Assembly: GCA_013141015.1 (NCBI GenBank)
Contig: JABFRT010000036.1
Location: forward strand, 87,301-151,300
Origin: Hyphomicrobium sp.
Lineage (GTDB): Bacteria; Pseudomonadota; Alphaproteobacteria; Rhizobiales; Hyphomicrobiaceae
Direction: 5' to 3'
DNA length: 64,000 nt
Part shown: piece after piece, positions 56,330 through 64,000 of the stretch
How the letters are laid out: each line of letters starts with the position of its first letter
Numbering within the stretch: the first letter of the stretch is position 1
Program-made: the position numbers and the translations under genes
The notes under the pieces: model-generated
What the model was told of the DNA's origin: nothing
The model's database searches: none
The model's input: the letters and a program-made list of their open reading frames with translations, nothing else

Positions 56330-56830
56330 ATGAAACCACGCCGTTCATTTGAATCCGGGCACCGCCGCAAATTCCTGCTGGTCGTTGACGACAGTCAGGA
56401 AGTCGAAAGCGCGCTTTATTATGCGGCAAGCCGCGTCCAGCGGTCATCTGGTTCGATTGTCATGCTGTACGTCATCGAGCCGGGGGACTATCAGCACTGG
56501 GCGGGTGTGCGTCAGGTCCAGCTTGAAGAAGAAACGGCCAAGGCCAAGGCGACGTTCCGCCTATTCCGGCGCAAACTCAATCTGGCAGGCTTTGAGACGA
56601 TCGAAGTTGAGGATGTGATCCGCGAGGGCAAATCCGCCGAGCAGATCGTCAAACTGATCGCCGAAGACGAAGACATTGCCATTCTGGTGCTCGGAGCGTC
56701 GCTGGACGCTAAGGGGCCAGGGCCGTTGGTCTCGTCACTGGCGGCTGGCAAGGCGGCGGGCGGATTTCCGGTGCCCGTGACCGTTGTTCCCGGAAAATTG
56801 TCTTTGGATGACATTAAAGCGCTGGCATAG
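56330..56830 (+). CDS. Universal stress protein family protein
   Basis: 166 residues, a single Usp domain. 'KFLLVVDDSQEVESAL' replaces the usual 'VD.S' start and 'DIAILVLGASLDAKGPGPLV' the nucleotide-loop region; the canonical GxxG-S-T loop is not clearly intact (GASLDAKGPGPLVSS), so ATP binding is uncertain. Located between trpS and the Nfu gene, as in many Hyphomicrobiales. Role unknown. Confidence 0.8.
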   Translation: MKPRRSFESGHRRKFLLVVDDSQEVESALYYAASRVQRSSGSIVMLYVIEPGDYQHWAGVRQVQLEEETAKAKATFRLFRRKLNLAGFETIEVEDVIREGKSAEQIVKLIAEDEDIAILVLGASLDAKGPGPLVSSLAAGKAAGGFPVPVTVVPGKLSLDDIKALA

Positions 56831-56871
56831 GGCGGGCCCGCGGTCTCGACATCTGGCCTGTGTCAGCTTAT

Positions 56872-56888
56872 CTTAGAAGCGTTCTAAC
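56872..56888. promoter_or_regulatory. ICE-like Irr-binding palindrome upstream of the Nfu gene
   Basis: CTTAGAAGCGTTCTAAC: the core TTAGAA-N3-TTCTAA at 56873–56887 is a perfect inverted repeat matching the iron control element (TTTAGAA-N3-TTCTAAA) bound by Irr in rhizobia. It is 86 bp upstream of the ATG. Only the outermost bases differ from the consensus. Confidence 0.7.
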
Positions 56889-56973
56889 TCTGAGGATCGA
56901 AGCTCCGTATCCGCGTGGTCGCGTTGAAACGGGTCTTCGCTATCCCATCAGCCCGTAAACAGGAAGCTCCGCC

Positions 56974-57528
56974 ATGTTTATTCAAACCGAAGCAACGCCC
57001 AATCCGGCGACGCTGAAATTCATTCCCGGCAAAGCAGTGCTGGCTGACGGCACCGCCGATTTCCGCAGCAAGGGTGATGCAACCAAGTCGCCATTAGCCA
57101 CGCGGCTATTCGATATTTCCGGCGTCAATGGCGTATTTCTGGGTTCGGACTTCATTTCCGTTACCAAGGGCGACGTTGAATGGCAGCACTTGAAGCCAAT
57201 GGTGCTTGGCGCGATCATGGAACACTACGTTTCAGGCGCACCGCCGTCTCAAACCGAAGGCGCCAATGACGAGACGGCGGGGTCGTTCGACCCTGCTGAC
57301 GCGAGCACCGTTGCGACCATTAAGGAGTTGTTGGAAACGCGGGTTCGCCCGGCGGTCGCCCAAGACGGCGGCGACATCACCTTCTCCGGCTTCCGCGACG
57401 GCATTGTCTATCTGCATATGCGTGGCGCGTGCGCTGGGTGCCCAAGTTCAACGGCCACGCTTCGCCACGGCATTGAAAATTTGTTGAAGCACTTTTGTCC
57501 GGACGTGCAAGGCGTTGAGGCCGTTTAG
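56974..57528 (+). CDS. Nfu-type iron–sulfur cluster scaffold protein
   Basis: 184 residues. N-terminal Nfu domain ('MFIQTEATPNPATLKFIPGK', key: TPNPATLKF; about 1–90) and C-terminal NifU-like domain with 'RGACAGCPSS', Cys153 and Cys156, which hold the cluster between two subunits. It delivers [4Fe–4S] clusters to target proteins such as MiaB, which is also encoded in this window. AGGAAG precedes the ATG. An ICE-like site upstream suggests control by iron through Irr. Confidence 0.93.
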   Translation: MFIQTEATPNPATLKFIPGKAVLADGTADFRSKGDATKSPLATRLFDISGVNGVFLGSDFISVTKGDVEWQHLKPMVLGAIMEHYVSGAPPSQTEGANDETAGSFDPADASTVATIKELLETRVRPAVAQDGGDITFSGFRDGIVYLHMRGACAGCPSSTATLRHGIENLLKHFCPDVQGVEAV

Positions 57529-57540
57529 CCACTTGGTTCC

Positions 57541-57570
57541 AATAACCCCGCGGCGGCGGGGTTATTTTTT
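57541..57570 (+). terminator. Rho-independent terminator after the Nfu gene
   Basis: AATAACCCCGC, four-base loop, GCGGGGTTATT and a T-run: eleven perfect pairs, 12 bp after the stop. Confidence 0.95.
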
Positions 57571-57576
57571 GCCCAA

Positions 57577-57726
57577 ATGGAACTGCGTGAGGAGGAAATG
57601 CTCAAACAGCCGTGTTTTGCCGAAAAGCCGCCGCTATGGGCGCGGCTGCTGCACGACATGCGGCTAATTTGGGCGGCCGTTCCTTCATCATGTTTTGCCT
57701 TCGACGAAACAGTACGGATCATCTAA
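57577..57726 (+). CDS. Possible 49-residue small ORF before tsaB
   Basis: An uninterrupted frame from ATG 57577 to TAA 57726; an inner ATG at 57598 has GGAGG close upstream. The product would be 'MELREEEMLKQPCFAEK...' and ends 13 bp before tsaB. No family is recognised, and it lies in what should be the tsaB promoter region, so it may be chance or a leader peptide. Confidence 0.2.
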   Translation: MELREEEMLKQPCFAEKPPLWARLLHDMRLIWAAVPSSCFAFDETVRII

Positions 57727-57739
57727 GCGTTGTAGCGGA

Positions 57740-58453
57740 ATGAATTTGCTCGCTATTGACACATGTTTTGATGCTTGCTCGGTGGCTGCCGGCCGCCGGC
57801 TCCGCAGTCTCATTCCGTCAATCGCGTTCGCTACCGAGCCTATGGCCACTGGCCACGCCGAGCGCTTAATGCCGATGATCGAGGCGGTGATGGCCGACGC
57901 CGGTATGGCGTTCCACGAATTGCAGCGCATTGCGATTGCCAATGGCCCCGGAACGTTCACGGGCGCCCGCATTGCCGTTTCAACAGCGCGCGCGCTGTCG
58001 TTGGCTACCGGCGCGCAAGTCGTCGCCATCACCAGCCTGCAGTTGATGGCTATGAACCCGTCGGTCGTGGCCGGCGGCGCAAAGACTATCGCAATCGCCA
58101 GCGACGCGCGGCGCGGGGAAGTTTATTTCCAGCGCTTTGACGCCCATTCGCTCAAGGCCTTAGCGCCCGCAGCCCTGCTTTCGATAGAGGCGGCGGGCCA
58201 AGCCCTTGGCGGCGCTCTGACGGTTGTTGCAGGATCGGGCGCTGCCAGCGTCGCAGACGCCGCCACTGCGCTCGGACGCCCGGCTCAAGCCATTCGGCCA
58301 GGGCTCGTGCCAGAAGCCATCGATATGTTGTTTGCATCAGTTGAATTTCCCGTGGGGTTGAAAGTTGCCCCGCTTTATTTACGCGCACCGGATGCCAAGC
58401 CGCCCGCGCCCAATCCCCTTTTTGATATGTCTTTGTCTGGAAGCGCTGCATGA
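57740..58453 (+). CDS. tsaB: tRNA threonylcarbamoyladenosine biosynthesis protein TsaB
   Basis: 237 residues from ATG 57740. 'LLAIDTCFDACSVA' is the ASKHA-fold start and 'ANGPGTFTGARIAVSTARAL' (key: GPGTFTGAR) the conserved segment. TsaB is the platform partner of TsaD (6.4 kb). The frame extends upstream to 57695 but the conserved fold starts at 57740. Stop overlaps the rimI start (ATGA). Confidence 0.92.
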   Translation: MNLLAIDTCFDACSVAAGRRLRSLIPSIAFATEPMATGHAERLMPMIEAVMADAGMAFHELQRIAIANGPGTFTGARIAVSTARALSLATGAQVVAITSLQLMAMNPSVVAGGAKTIAIASDARRGEVYFQRFDAHSLKALAPAALLSIEAAGQALGGALTVVAGSGAASVADAATALGRPAQAIRPGLVPEAIDMLFASVEFPVGLKVAPLYLRAPDAKPPAPNPLFDMSLSGSAA

Positions 58454-58938
58454 ATTCCAACGTCACGCCATTTCGCAATATCAAGCACGTCAGCATGTTG
58501 TGGGCCGCGCCAGAGCGTGCGGGTGAAATCGCCGCCCTGCATAAGCGTCTGTTTAGCCCGGCTTGGGATGAAGCGTCCGTTCTGAACCTGCTTGAACACC
58601 CGGCATCCACGTCGCTCGTGGCCGTCGCTGGCGACCCGAAACAACTGGCCGGCTTTGTTATTGGCCAGCTGGCGGCCGACGAAGCCGAAATTCTATCGAT
58701 TGGCGTAGCGCCCGATTGGCAGCGCACGGGGCTTGGCAAAATGCTGGTGCAAGGCTTGGCGCGCGCCTCCAAACGTGGCGAAGCCAAGCGGCTGTTTCTT
58801 GAAGTTGCCGAAGATAATGTGGCGGCCCAGGCGCTCTATAGCAGTTTGGGGTTCACGGAAGCCGGGCGGCGTAAACGCTATTATGAACGCCCTGGCGCGA
58901 CTCCCGTCGATGCTTTGGTGTTGGCGCTTATTCTCTAG
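58450..58938 (+). CDS. rimI: Ribosomal-protein-alanine N-acetyltransferase RimI-like (GNAT)
   Basis: 162 residues. 'SIGVAPDWQRTGLGKMLVQGL' (key: R-x-x-G-L-G) is the acetyl-CoA loop and 'LEVAEDNVAAQALYSSLGF' the RimI/GNAT C-terminal strand–helix. Usually paired with tsaB, as here with a 4-base overlap. Substrate S18 in E. coli; not verified here. Confidence 0.88.
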   Translation: MNSNVTPFRNIKHVSMLWAAPERAGEIAALHKRLFSPAWDEASVLNLLEHPASTSLVAVAGDPKQLAGFVIGQLAADEAEILSIGVAPDWQRTGLGKMLVQGLARASKRGEAKRLFLEVAEDNVAAQALYSSLGFTEAGRRKRYYERPGATPVDALVLALIL

Positions 58939-59019
58939 CATTCATAACGGGTGGACGGCCCGCGCGACACTGCCTATAAAGCGGCGAGTTTGGTGCTCGC
59001 TTCCCACAATTGGACGGCC

Positions 59020-59511
59020 ATGCCCGCGGCGCCCGCACAACAATCCAACCCCAACCCCAACCGCATCGAACAGCGCTGCGCCAGTTATGGCTTGCGCATG
59101 ACCGGCCAGCGCCGCATCATCGCGCGCGTGTTGTCGGCTGCGACCGACCACCCCGACGTCGAAGAGCTGCATCGCCGCGCACACGCGCTCGATCCCAAAA
59201 TCTCCCTGTCGACGGTTTACCGCACGATCAAGCTGTTCGCCGCCAAGGGCATCATCGAACGCCACGATTTCGGCCACGGCGCCGGCCACAGCCGCGGCAG
59301 GTATGAGGAGGCGTCGCGCGAGCATCACGACCATCTGGTCGATGTTGAGAGCGGCCGGGTGATCGAGTTCTCAAACGCGGCAATCGAGGAATTGCAGGAC
59401 CGGATCGCCCGCGAGCTTGGCTTTGAGCTGGTCGGACACAAACTCGAACTCTATGGTGTGCCTCTGTCGAAGGCTGTGACCGGCAAAAAGCCGCGCGCGC
59501 GCAAGACGTGA
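59020..59511 (+). CDS. Fur-family metal regulator (Fur/Mur type)
   Basis: 163 residues. Winged-helix part 'GLRMTGQRRIIARVL' and 'SLSTVYRTIKLFAAKGII', then 'EHHDHLVDVESGRVIEFSN', with the His/Glu/Asp ligands of the regulatory metal site. The C-terminal CxxC pairs of classical zinc-containing Fur are absent, as in rhizobial Mur/Fur, which respond to manganese or iron. The His-rich haem segment of Irr is not seen, so this is not the Irr that would bind the ICE site. Start ATG 59020; GTG 58951 is an alternative. Coupled to the acyltransferase (GTGA overlap). Confidence 0.85.
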   Translation: MPAAPAQQSNPNPNRIEQRCASYGLRMTGQRRIIARVLSAATDHPDVEELHRRAHALDPKISLSTVYRTIKLFAAKGIIERHDFGHGAGHSRGRYEEASREHHDHLVDVESGRVIEFSNAAIEELQDRIARELGFELVGHKLELYGVPLSKAVTGKKPRARKT

Positions 59512-60402
59512 GAGGGGCCGGCCGGATTATGGGAGCGTTGCGCGCGTCGGCGATCCTTTCAGGCTTTTTCGCGCTCACCGTTCCGTTAATGCCGGTTCAA
59601 GCGCTGCTGGTGCGGGTTGCGCCAAAATCCGCGCGCCGCTTTCCCCATTGGTATCATCGCCAGGTTTGCCGGCTGATGGGCATCACGCTGACCATTGACG
59701 GCGCTGTGGCAGATAACGCTGCCGTGCTGCTGGTCTGCAATCACACTTCCTGGCTTGATATCCCGGTGCTGTCGGCGGTCGCGCCGCTGTCGTTCGTCGC
59801 CAAGAAGGAAGTCGGCAGGTGGCCGTTCGTCGCCGTCGCTGGCGCGGCTGCAGCGCACGGTGTTCGTCGATCGCGAGCGGCGCGCGTCCGTCGGCGATGC
59901 GGCAGACGAAATCTCGGAACGGCTCGCGTCTGGCGACACTATTGTGCTGTTTGCGGAAGGCACATCGAGCGACGGCAACCGCGTGCTGCCATTTAAAACC
60001 TCGCTGTTTGGCGCGGTCAAAACTGGCTCGCCGGGCGCGGCGAGCACGGTGGTCCAGACCGCGGCCATCGTTTATACCCACCTGCACGGCGTGCCGCTTG
60101 GCCGCGCTGACCGGCCGCGCGTCGGCTGGTACGGCGACATGGAAATGCAGTCGCACGCCTGGGGCGTCCTGAAATCGGGGCCATTGTCTGTCACCATCCG
60201 CGTCAGTGCTCCGGTGCCATTAGAGACGTTCGCGGGGCGCAAGGATTTGGCTTTGTCGAGCGAACGCACCGTGCGCAAAGCCGTGCTTGGCATTTTGCGC
60301 GGGCGGGCGGCAAGCGACGAACTTCACCCCGTCGAACCCGATGAAAACCGGCGTAAACAGAGGCATCCAACCGCGACCGTCAGCAACGAAAAGTGGACAT
60401 GA
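59508..60402 (+). pseudogene. olsA: PlsC/OlsA-type acyltransferase gene with a one-base frameshift
   Basis: The first 107 codons contain the family motif 'NHTSWLDIPVL' (H-x4-D) and run to 'WPFVA'; the second part, in another frame from about 59836, reads 'SLARLQRTVFVDRERR', 'FAEGTSSDGNRVLPFKTSLF' and on to the stop at 60402. One extra C in the CC at 59833–59834 explains the break; removing it restores one frame of about 297 residues. Position between fur/mur and miaB matches olsA of Sinorhizobium, which acylates lyso-ornithine lipid. Gene starts with GTG overlapping the fur stop and ends overlapping miaB. Real mutation or sequencing error cannot be decided here. Confidence 0.8.
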
Positions 60403-61889
60403 CGGCAGCTGGCCGTGGTATGCGGTGGCCCCGCCCGCTCTCTCTGGCGGGCTTTAAAAGCAGTAGCGGACGAACCCTTGTGACCAACGACGCCGTCAAA
60501 ATGCACACAGAACTGCCTGGCGCGACGCGCACTTTGCCGCCGCAAAAATCCTTCTATCTGAAGACGTTCGGTTGTCAGATGAACGTCTATGACAGCGAAC
60601 GCATGATGGAAGCGCTGGCGTCGCAAGGCTATGCCGAGACGGAAAATCTCGAATTGGCCGACCTCGTCATTCTCAACACCTGCCATATCCGCGAGAAGGC
60701 CGCCGAAAAGGTCTATTCCGATTTGGGCCGCATCCGCGACATCAAGATCGCGCGCCAGGCTAACGGGCGCGATACGATCATCACCGTTGCCGGATGCGTG
60801 GCGCAAGCCGAAGGCGCGGAGATCGTGCGCCGCCAACCGGCCGTCGATCTGGTCATCGGCCCGCAGAGTTATCATCGCCTCGGCGAGTTGATGACGCGCG
60901 CCAAACAAGAGCGCAAGGCCATCATCGAAACCGAATTCACCGAAAACGCCAAATTTGAAGTGCTCGCTAAGGCCCGTAAACGCAGCACGCCGTCTGCGTT
61001 TCTGACCGTGCAGGAAGGCTGCGATAAGTTCTGCACGTTCTGCGTGGTGCCTTATACGCGCGGCCAGGAATTCTCACGCCCCACCGCCGAGATTGTTGCC
61101 GAAGCGCGCAAGCTGGTTGACGCGGGCGCATCCGAAATCACGTTGCTCGGCCAGAACGTCAACGCCTATCACGGTGCTGGCGATAGTGGCTCAACGGTCT
61201 CGCTTGCGGGCCTTGTCCGCGCGCTCGCAAAAATCGACGGCTTGGCGCGCATCCGCTACATGACCAGCCACCCGCGCGATATGGACGACGATCTGATCGC
61301 GGCCCACGCTGAAATTCCGCAGCTGATGCCGTATTTGCATCTGCCGGTCCAGTCGGGTTCAGACCGGATGCTGGAAGCGATGAACCGCAAACATTCAGCT
61401 GCTGAATATCTGGCGCTGATCGCCCGCGTCCGCGCCGCCCGGCCCGATATTGCGCTATCGAGTGATTTTATTGTCGGCTTTCCGGGCGAGACCGAGGAAG
61501 ACATTGCGCAAACTCTGGACCTGATCCGTAAGACCGGCTTTGCCCAGTCGTTCTCGTTCAAATATTCCCCCCGCCCCGGCACGCCCGCCGCCGGGCTTGG
61601 GCAGCAAATCCCTGACGGCGTCAAAAACGAGCGCCTGCAGCGCGTTCAGGGACTTCTGGAAGAGCAGCAGATGGGCTTTAATGCTGGGTCTCTCGGCCAG
61701 ACGATGGCGGTATTGATCGAACGGGTGGGCCGTGACACCACGCAGCTGGTCGGCCGGACACCCTATTTGCAGCTTATTCACGTCACAGGCCCCGCAAGCC
61801 TTGTCGGCCAGATCGTTGACGTAACCGTCACGGGTTTCCGGCAAATGAGCCTGACGGGACAATTGTCCACTGACATCGCTGCTGCATAA
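60399..61889 (+). CDS. miaB: tRNA-2-methylthio-N6-dimethylallyladenosine synthase MiaB
   Basis: 496 residues. Radical-SAM cluster '[17 protein letters not shown]' with Cys208, 212 and 215, auxiliary cluster Cys59 (FGCQMN), Cys95 (NTCHIRE) and Cys133 (AGCVAQ), and a C-terminal TRAM domain. It adds the 2-methylthio group to i6A37. ATG 60399 overlaps the olsA-like stop (ATGA); the first 45 residues are not conserved and GTG 60480 or ATG 60501 are alternatives. Confidence 0.96.
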   Translation: MTAAGRGMRWPRPLSLAGFKSSSGRTLVTNDAVKMHTELPGATRTLPPQKSFYLKTFGCQMNVYDSERMMEALASQGYAETENLELADLVILNTCHIREKAAEKVYSDLGRIRDIKIARQANGRDTIITVAGCVAQAEGAEIVRRQPAVDLVIGPQSYHRLGELMTRAKQERKAIIETEFTENAKFEVLAKARKRSTPSAFLTVQEGCDKFCTFCVVPYTRGQEFSRPTAEIVAEARKLVDAGASEITLLGQNVNAYHGAGDSGSTVSLAGLVRALAKIDGLARIRYMTSHPRDMDDDLIAAHAEIPQLMPYLHLPVQSGSDRMLEAMNRKHSAAEYLALIARVRAARPDIALSSDFIVGFPGETEEDIAQTLDLIRKTGFAQSFSFKYSPRPGTPAAGLGQQIPDGVKNERLQRVQGLLEEQQMGFNAGSLGQTMAVLIERVGRDTTQLVGRTPYLQLIHVTGPASLVGQIVDVTVTGFRQMSLTGQLSTDIAAA

Positions 61890-62031
61890 TTGTCATTTAC
61901 CCAATGACCAAGTTGCCGTGTAGACTGCCACAGGGGCGCTGACCAAAACCGCGCCCGCGTGCTAATTTCGCCGTCGCAGGAGCCGATTCGCCGAACTCCG
62001 GCGACGGCCCAAATTGGAGGAGTATCCGAAT

Positions 62032-63030
62032 TTGGCAGGTTTCCGCGGGTCGCCCGCACCTTCCTCGCGCCGTCCGGCAAAGCCCGGCACCGAGGCCGCC
62101 GCCCGGCTTGTTGTGCCCTTTGAAGACAACCGGATCTTGACCCGCCTGCTCGGCGAATTCGACAGTCACCTCGCCTTGATCGAAGACCGGCTCGGCATCG
62201 ACGCTCACGCCCACGGCAATGTCATCATTCTCACCGGCTCGGCGCCGTCGTGCGCCATTGCCCGAGATGTGCTCGAAAAATTATACACCCGCATCTCCAA
62301 GGGCGAGACCATTGGCGCTGGAGATTTCGATGGGCTAATCCGTCATGCTCGCGCCGAGGGCCCTGAAGTTGACGGCCAAGCCCAGGTCGCAACGCGCCGC
62401 CGCGTCGTCAAAGCCCGAACACCGACACAAAGCACTTACATCCGCGCCATTGAGAAAACAGACCTCGTGTTTGGCCTCGGCCCAGCGGGTACGGGCAAAA
62501 CCTACATCGCGGTGGCGTTCGCCGCCCACTGCTTAGAAAAGGGCGTGGTTGAACGCATCATCCTATCGCGTCCGGCTGTTGAAGCGGGTGAACGCTTGGG
62601 CTTCCTGCCGGGCGACATGCGCGACAAGGTCGACCCGTATTTGCGTCCGCTGTATGATGCGCTTTACGATGTGCTTCCGCCGGAAAAGGTCGAGCACGAT
62701 CTCGAATCCGGCGTCATTGAAATCGCGCCGTTGGCGTTCATGCGCGGCCGCACGCTGGCGAATGCGTTTGTTATTCTGGATGAAGCCCAAAACACCTCCA
62801 GCATGCAAATGAAGATGTTTCTGACCCGTTTGGGCGAAGGCTCCAAGATGGTCATCACCGGCGATCCCACACAGATCGATCTACCGCCCGGCATGAAGTC
62901 GGGACTTGAGGAAGCAGTCCGTCTGCTTGACGGCGTCGAAGGCATCGAAGCCGTTCGCTTCAATGTCGGCGATGTGGTGCGCCGCGATCTGGTCGCTAGA
63001 ATTGTCACGGCCTATGACAACGCAAAATAA
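62032..63030 (+). CDS. phoH: PhoH-family ATPase (YbeZ type)
   Basis: 332 residues from TTG 62032, which has GGAGGAG nine bases upstream; the TTG at 62014 would place that site inside the gene. A small N-terminal domain (about 30–130) is followed by Walker A 'LGPAGTGKTYIAVAFA' at about 150 and 'FVILDEAQNTSSMQM' (Walker B). PhoH/YbeZ works with YbeY in rRNA maturation or quality control. ybeY begins inside its last 17 bases. Confidence 0.93.
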   Translation: MAGFRGSPAPSSRRPAKPGTEAAARLVVPFEDNRILTRLLGEFDSHLALIEDRLGIDAHAHGNVIILTGSAPSCAIARDVLEKLYTRISKGETIGAGDFDGLIRHARAEGPEVDGQAQVATRRRVVKARTPTQSTYIRAIEKTDLVFGLGPAGTGKTYIAVAFAAHCLEKGVVERIILSRPAVEAGERLGFLPGDMRDKVDPYLRPLYDALYDVLPPEKVEHDLESGVIEIAPLAFMRGRTLANAFVILDEAQNTSSMQMKMFLTRLGEGSKMVITGDPTQIDLPPGMKSGLEEAVRLLDGVEGIEAVRFNVGDVVRRDLVARIVTAYDNAK

Positions 63031-63547
63031 AGCCCAGTCTTCCGCTGGCCGCCGGCCCAAGTCTTCGCTGAGCGTAGACTTGGTCGCGGACGCCGGCGAT
63101 TGGCCGGCTGAGGAAGACTGTAGCCTCATTGTCCAGCAGGCGGCGGATGCGGTGGCGTGCTGGCCCGGGTTGATCAAAGGGGCGGCATCGGTTTCCGTGG
63201 CGCTTTCGTCGGACGCGGAAGTTGCCATTCTCAACGGTCAATTCCGGGCCAAACCTAAGCCAACCAACGTGCTGTCGTTTCCGGCGGGTTTTGGCGCTGA
63301 ACCGGGCTTCCTCGGCGACATCATTCTGGCGTTTGAAACGGTAGAGCGCGAAGCCGCTGAGCAAGCGATAACACTCAACGATCACGTCCAGCACCTTATC
63401 GTGCATGGCATTTTGCATCTGCTCGGTTTCGACCACGAAAAGGCCGCCGGCGCCGAACGCATGGAAGCCCTTGAAATTAGCATTCTGGCTGAACTTGGTA
63501 TCGCCAACCCCTACACGGGCGACCTCGATACCGCAAAAAAGGAGTGA
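63014..63547 (+). CDS. ybeY: Endoribonuclease YbeY
   Basis: 177 residues. 'HLIVHGILHLLGFDHEKA' has the three zinc ligands His131, His135 and His141. YbeY takes part in 16S rRNA 3' maturation and ribosome quality control; Sinorhizobium SMc01113 is the studied orthologue. ATG 63014 lies inside phoH (17-base overlap); an upstream open frame to 62906 is the phoH shadow. Confidence 0.93.
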   Translation: MTTQNKAQSSAGRRPKSSLSVDLVADAGDWPAEEDCSLIVQQAADAVACWPGLIKGAASVSVALSSDAEVAILNGQFRAKPKPTNVLSFPAGFGAEPGFLGDIILAFETVEREAAEQAITLNDHVQHLIVHGILHLLGFDHEKAAGAERMEALEISILAELGIANPYTGDLDTAKKE

Positions 63548-63574
63548 CGGGGGTTCTCCCCTTTGTCCAAAAGT

Positions 63575-64000
63575 ATGACCGATCACGTGAACGACAAGAC
63601 GATTGCTGACGCGCCTATCAGCGAAGACCCGCGCGCGCTGGGCGCGCACGGATGGCTACAGGTGTTGCGCTTGAAACTTGGCCTCGGTGGACCGCAAAAC
63701 GTCCGCGACACCATCGAAGGCGCTCTCAAAGCCCCTGACCCGACAGCAACCTTCACCGAAGCCGAGCGCAAGATGCTCGAACGCCTGCTGCGTTTCGGAT
63801 CGAGCCGGGTTGCCGCAATCATGGTGCCGCGCGCTGACATCACGGCGCTGGACGAAAGTGAATCTCTAGCGGAGTTGCTGCAAACGTTCGAAGAGGCCGG
63901 CGTGTCGCGCATTCCGCTATACAGTGAAACGCTGGATGATCCGCGCGGCATGATCCACGTCAAGGATCTGTTTCGCTGGCTGATGGCGGACGCGGCTGGA
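63575..64000 (+). CDS. CorC/TlyC-like CBS-domain protein, cut by window end
   Basis: The first 142 residues are present and the frame is open to the last base. 'FTEAERKMLERLLRFGSSRVAAIMVPRADI' (key: IMVPRADI) and 'GVSRIPLYSETLDDPRGMIHVKDL' (first CBS domain) identify the HlyC/CorC family without N-terminal membrane part. It follows ybeY as in E. coli and rhizobia (ybeY–corC–lnt). Membrane transport or efflux of magnesium or cobalt is the proposed role, not proven. Confidence 0.9.
   Translation, partial: MTDHVNDKTIADAPISEDPRALGAHGWLQVLRLKLGLGGPQNVRDTIEGALKAPDPTATFTEAERKMLERLLRFGSSRVAAIMVPRADITALDESESLAELLQTFEEAGVSRIPLYSETLDDPRGMIHVKDLFRWLMADAAG

Overview
The window is one contig of GC-rich DNA from an alphaproteobacterium. 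Gene order points to the Hyphomicrobiales (Rhizobiales): hemY–mic60–hemD–hemC divergent from tsaD, mutS–glnD–murJ–trpS, and tsaB–rimI–fur/mur–plsC–miaB–phoH–ybeY–corC are arrangements typical of that order. OlsB-type ornithine-lipid synthesis and an Irr-type iron control element fit the same assignment. I cannot name a genus from the sequence.

Layout. 1–0.3 kb: end of a HlyC-type toxin-activating acyltransferase. 0.6 kb: tRNA-Thr(CGU). 0.8–6.3 kb (minus): tetrapyrrole operon hemC-hemD-mic60-hemY. 6.4–8.6 kb (plus): tsaD and gpsA. 8.6–13.4 kb: a glycan-type membrane module (GT-C membrane protein, divergent from a UDP-galactopyranose-mutase-like flavoprotein, a GtrA protein and a TylF-like methyltransferase). 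13.5–16.8 kb: EVE protein, EtfB-methyltransferase-like protein, acs. 16.9–19.9 kb (minus): two paralogous TadG-like von Willebrand proteins, each with its own terminator. 20.0–26.4 kb: DUF1674 gene, htpX, rsmB, heparinase-like gene, purH. 26.5–30.2 kb (minus): lemA, two TPM-domain genes, an Atg22/UMF1-type MFS transporter.

30.5–39.6 kb is the accessory part: a secreted valine/proline repeat protein, a 770-residue RTX-repeat protein, and two IS66-family elements, one inserted inside the terminal repeat of the other. Both 8-bp target duplications can be read exactly. The nest lies beside tRNA-Gly(GCC).

39.8–64.0 kb returns to core genes: YbaK deacylase, CnoX-like thioredoxin/TPR protein, Lon-N protein, Trm112-like protein, a soluble hybrid histidine kinase, olsB, then maeB (minus), then a long plus-strand run from mutS to a CBS-domain CorC-like protein cut by the window edge. 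In this run the PlsC/OlsA-type acyltransferase gene carries a one-base frameshift, an ICE-like Irr site precedes the Nfu-type iron–sulfur gene, and a possible folded leader precedes purH (24.7 kb).

I found no CRISPR array, rRNA, phage or defence island. The points most worth a second look are the nested IS66 pair, the secreted repeat protein, the glycan-type module, the frameshifted acyltransferase, and several regulatory-type inverted repeats.
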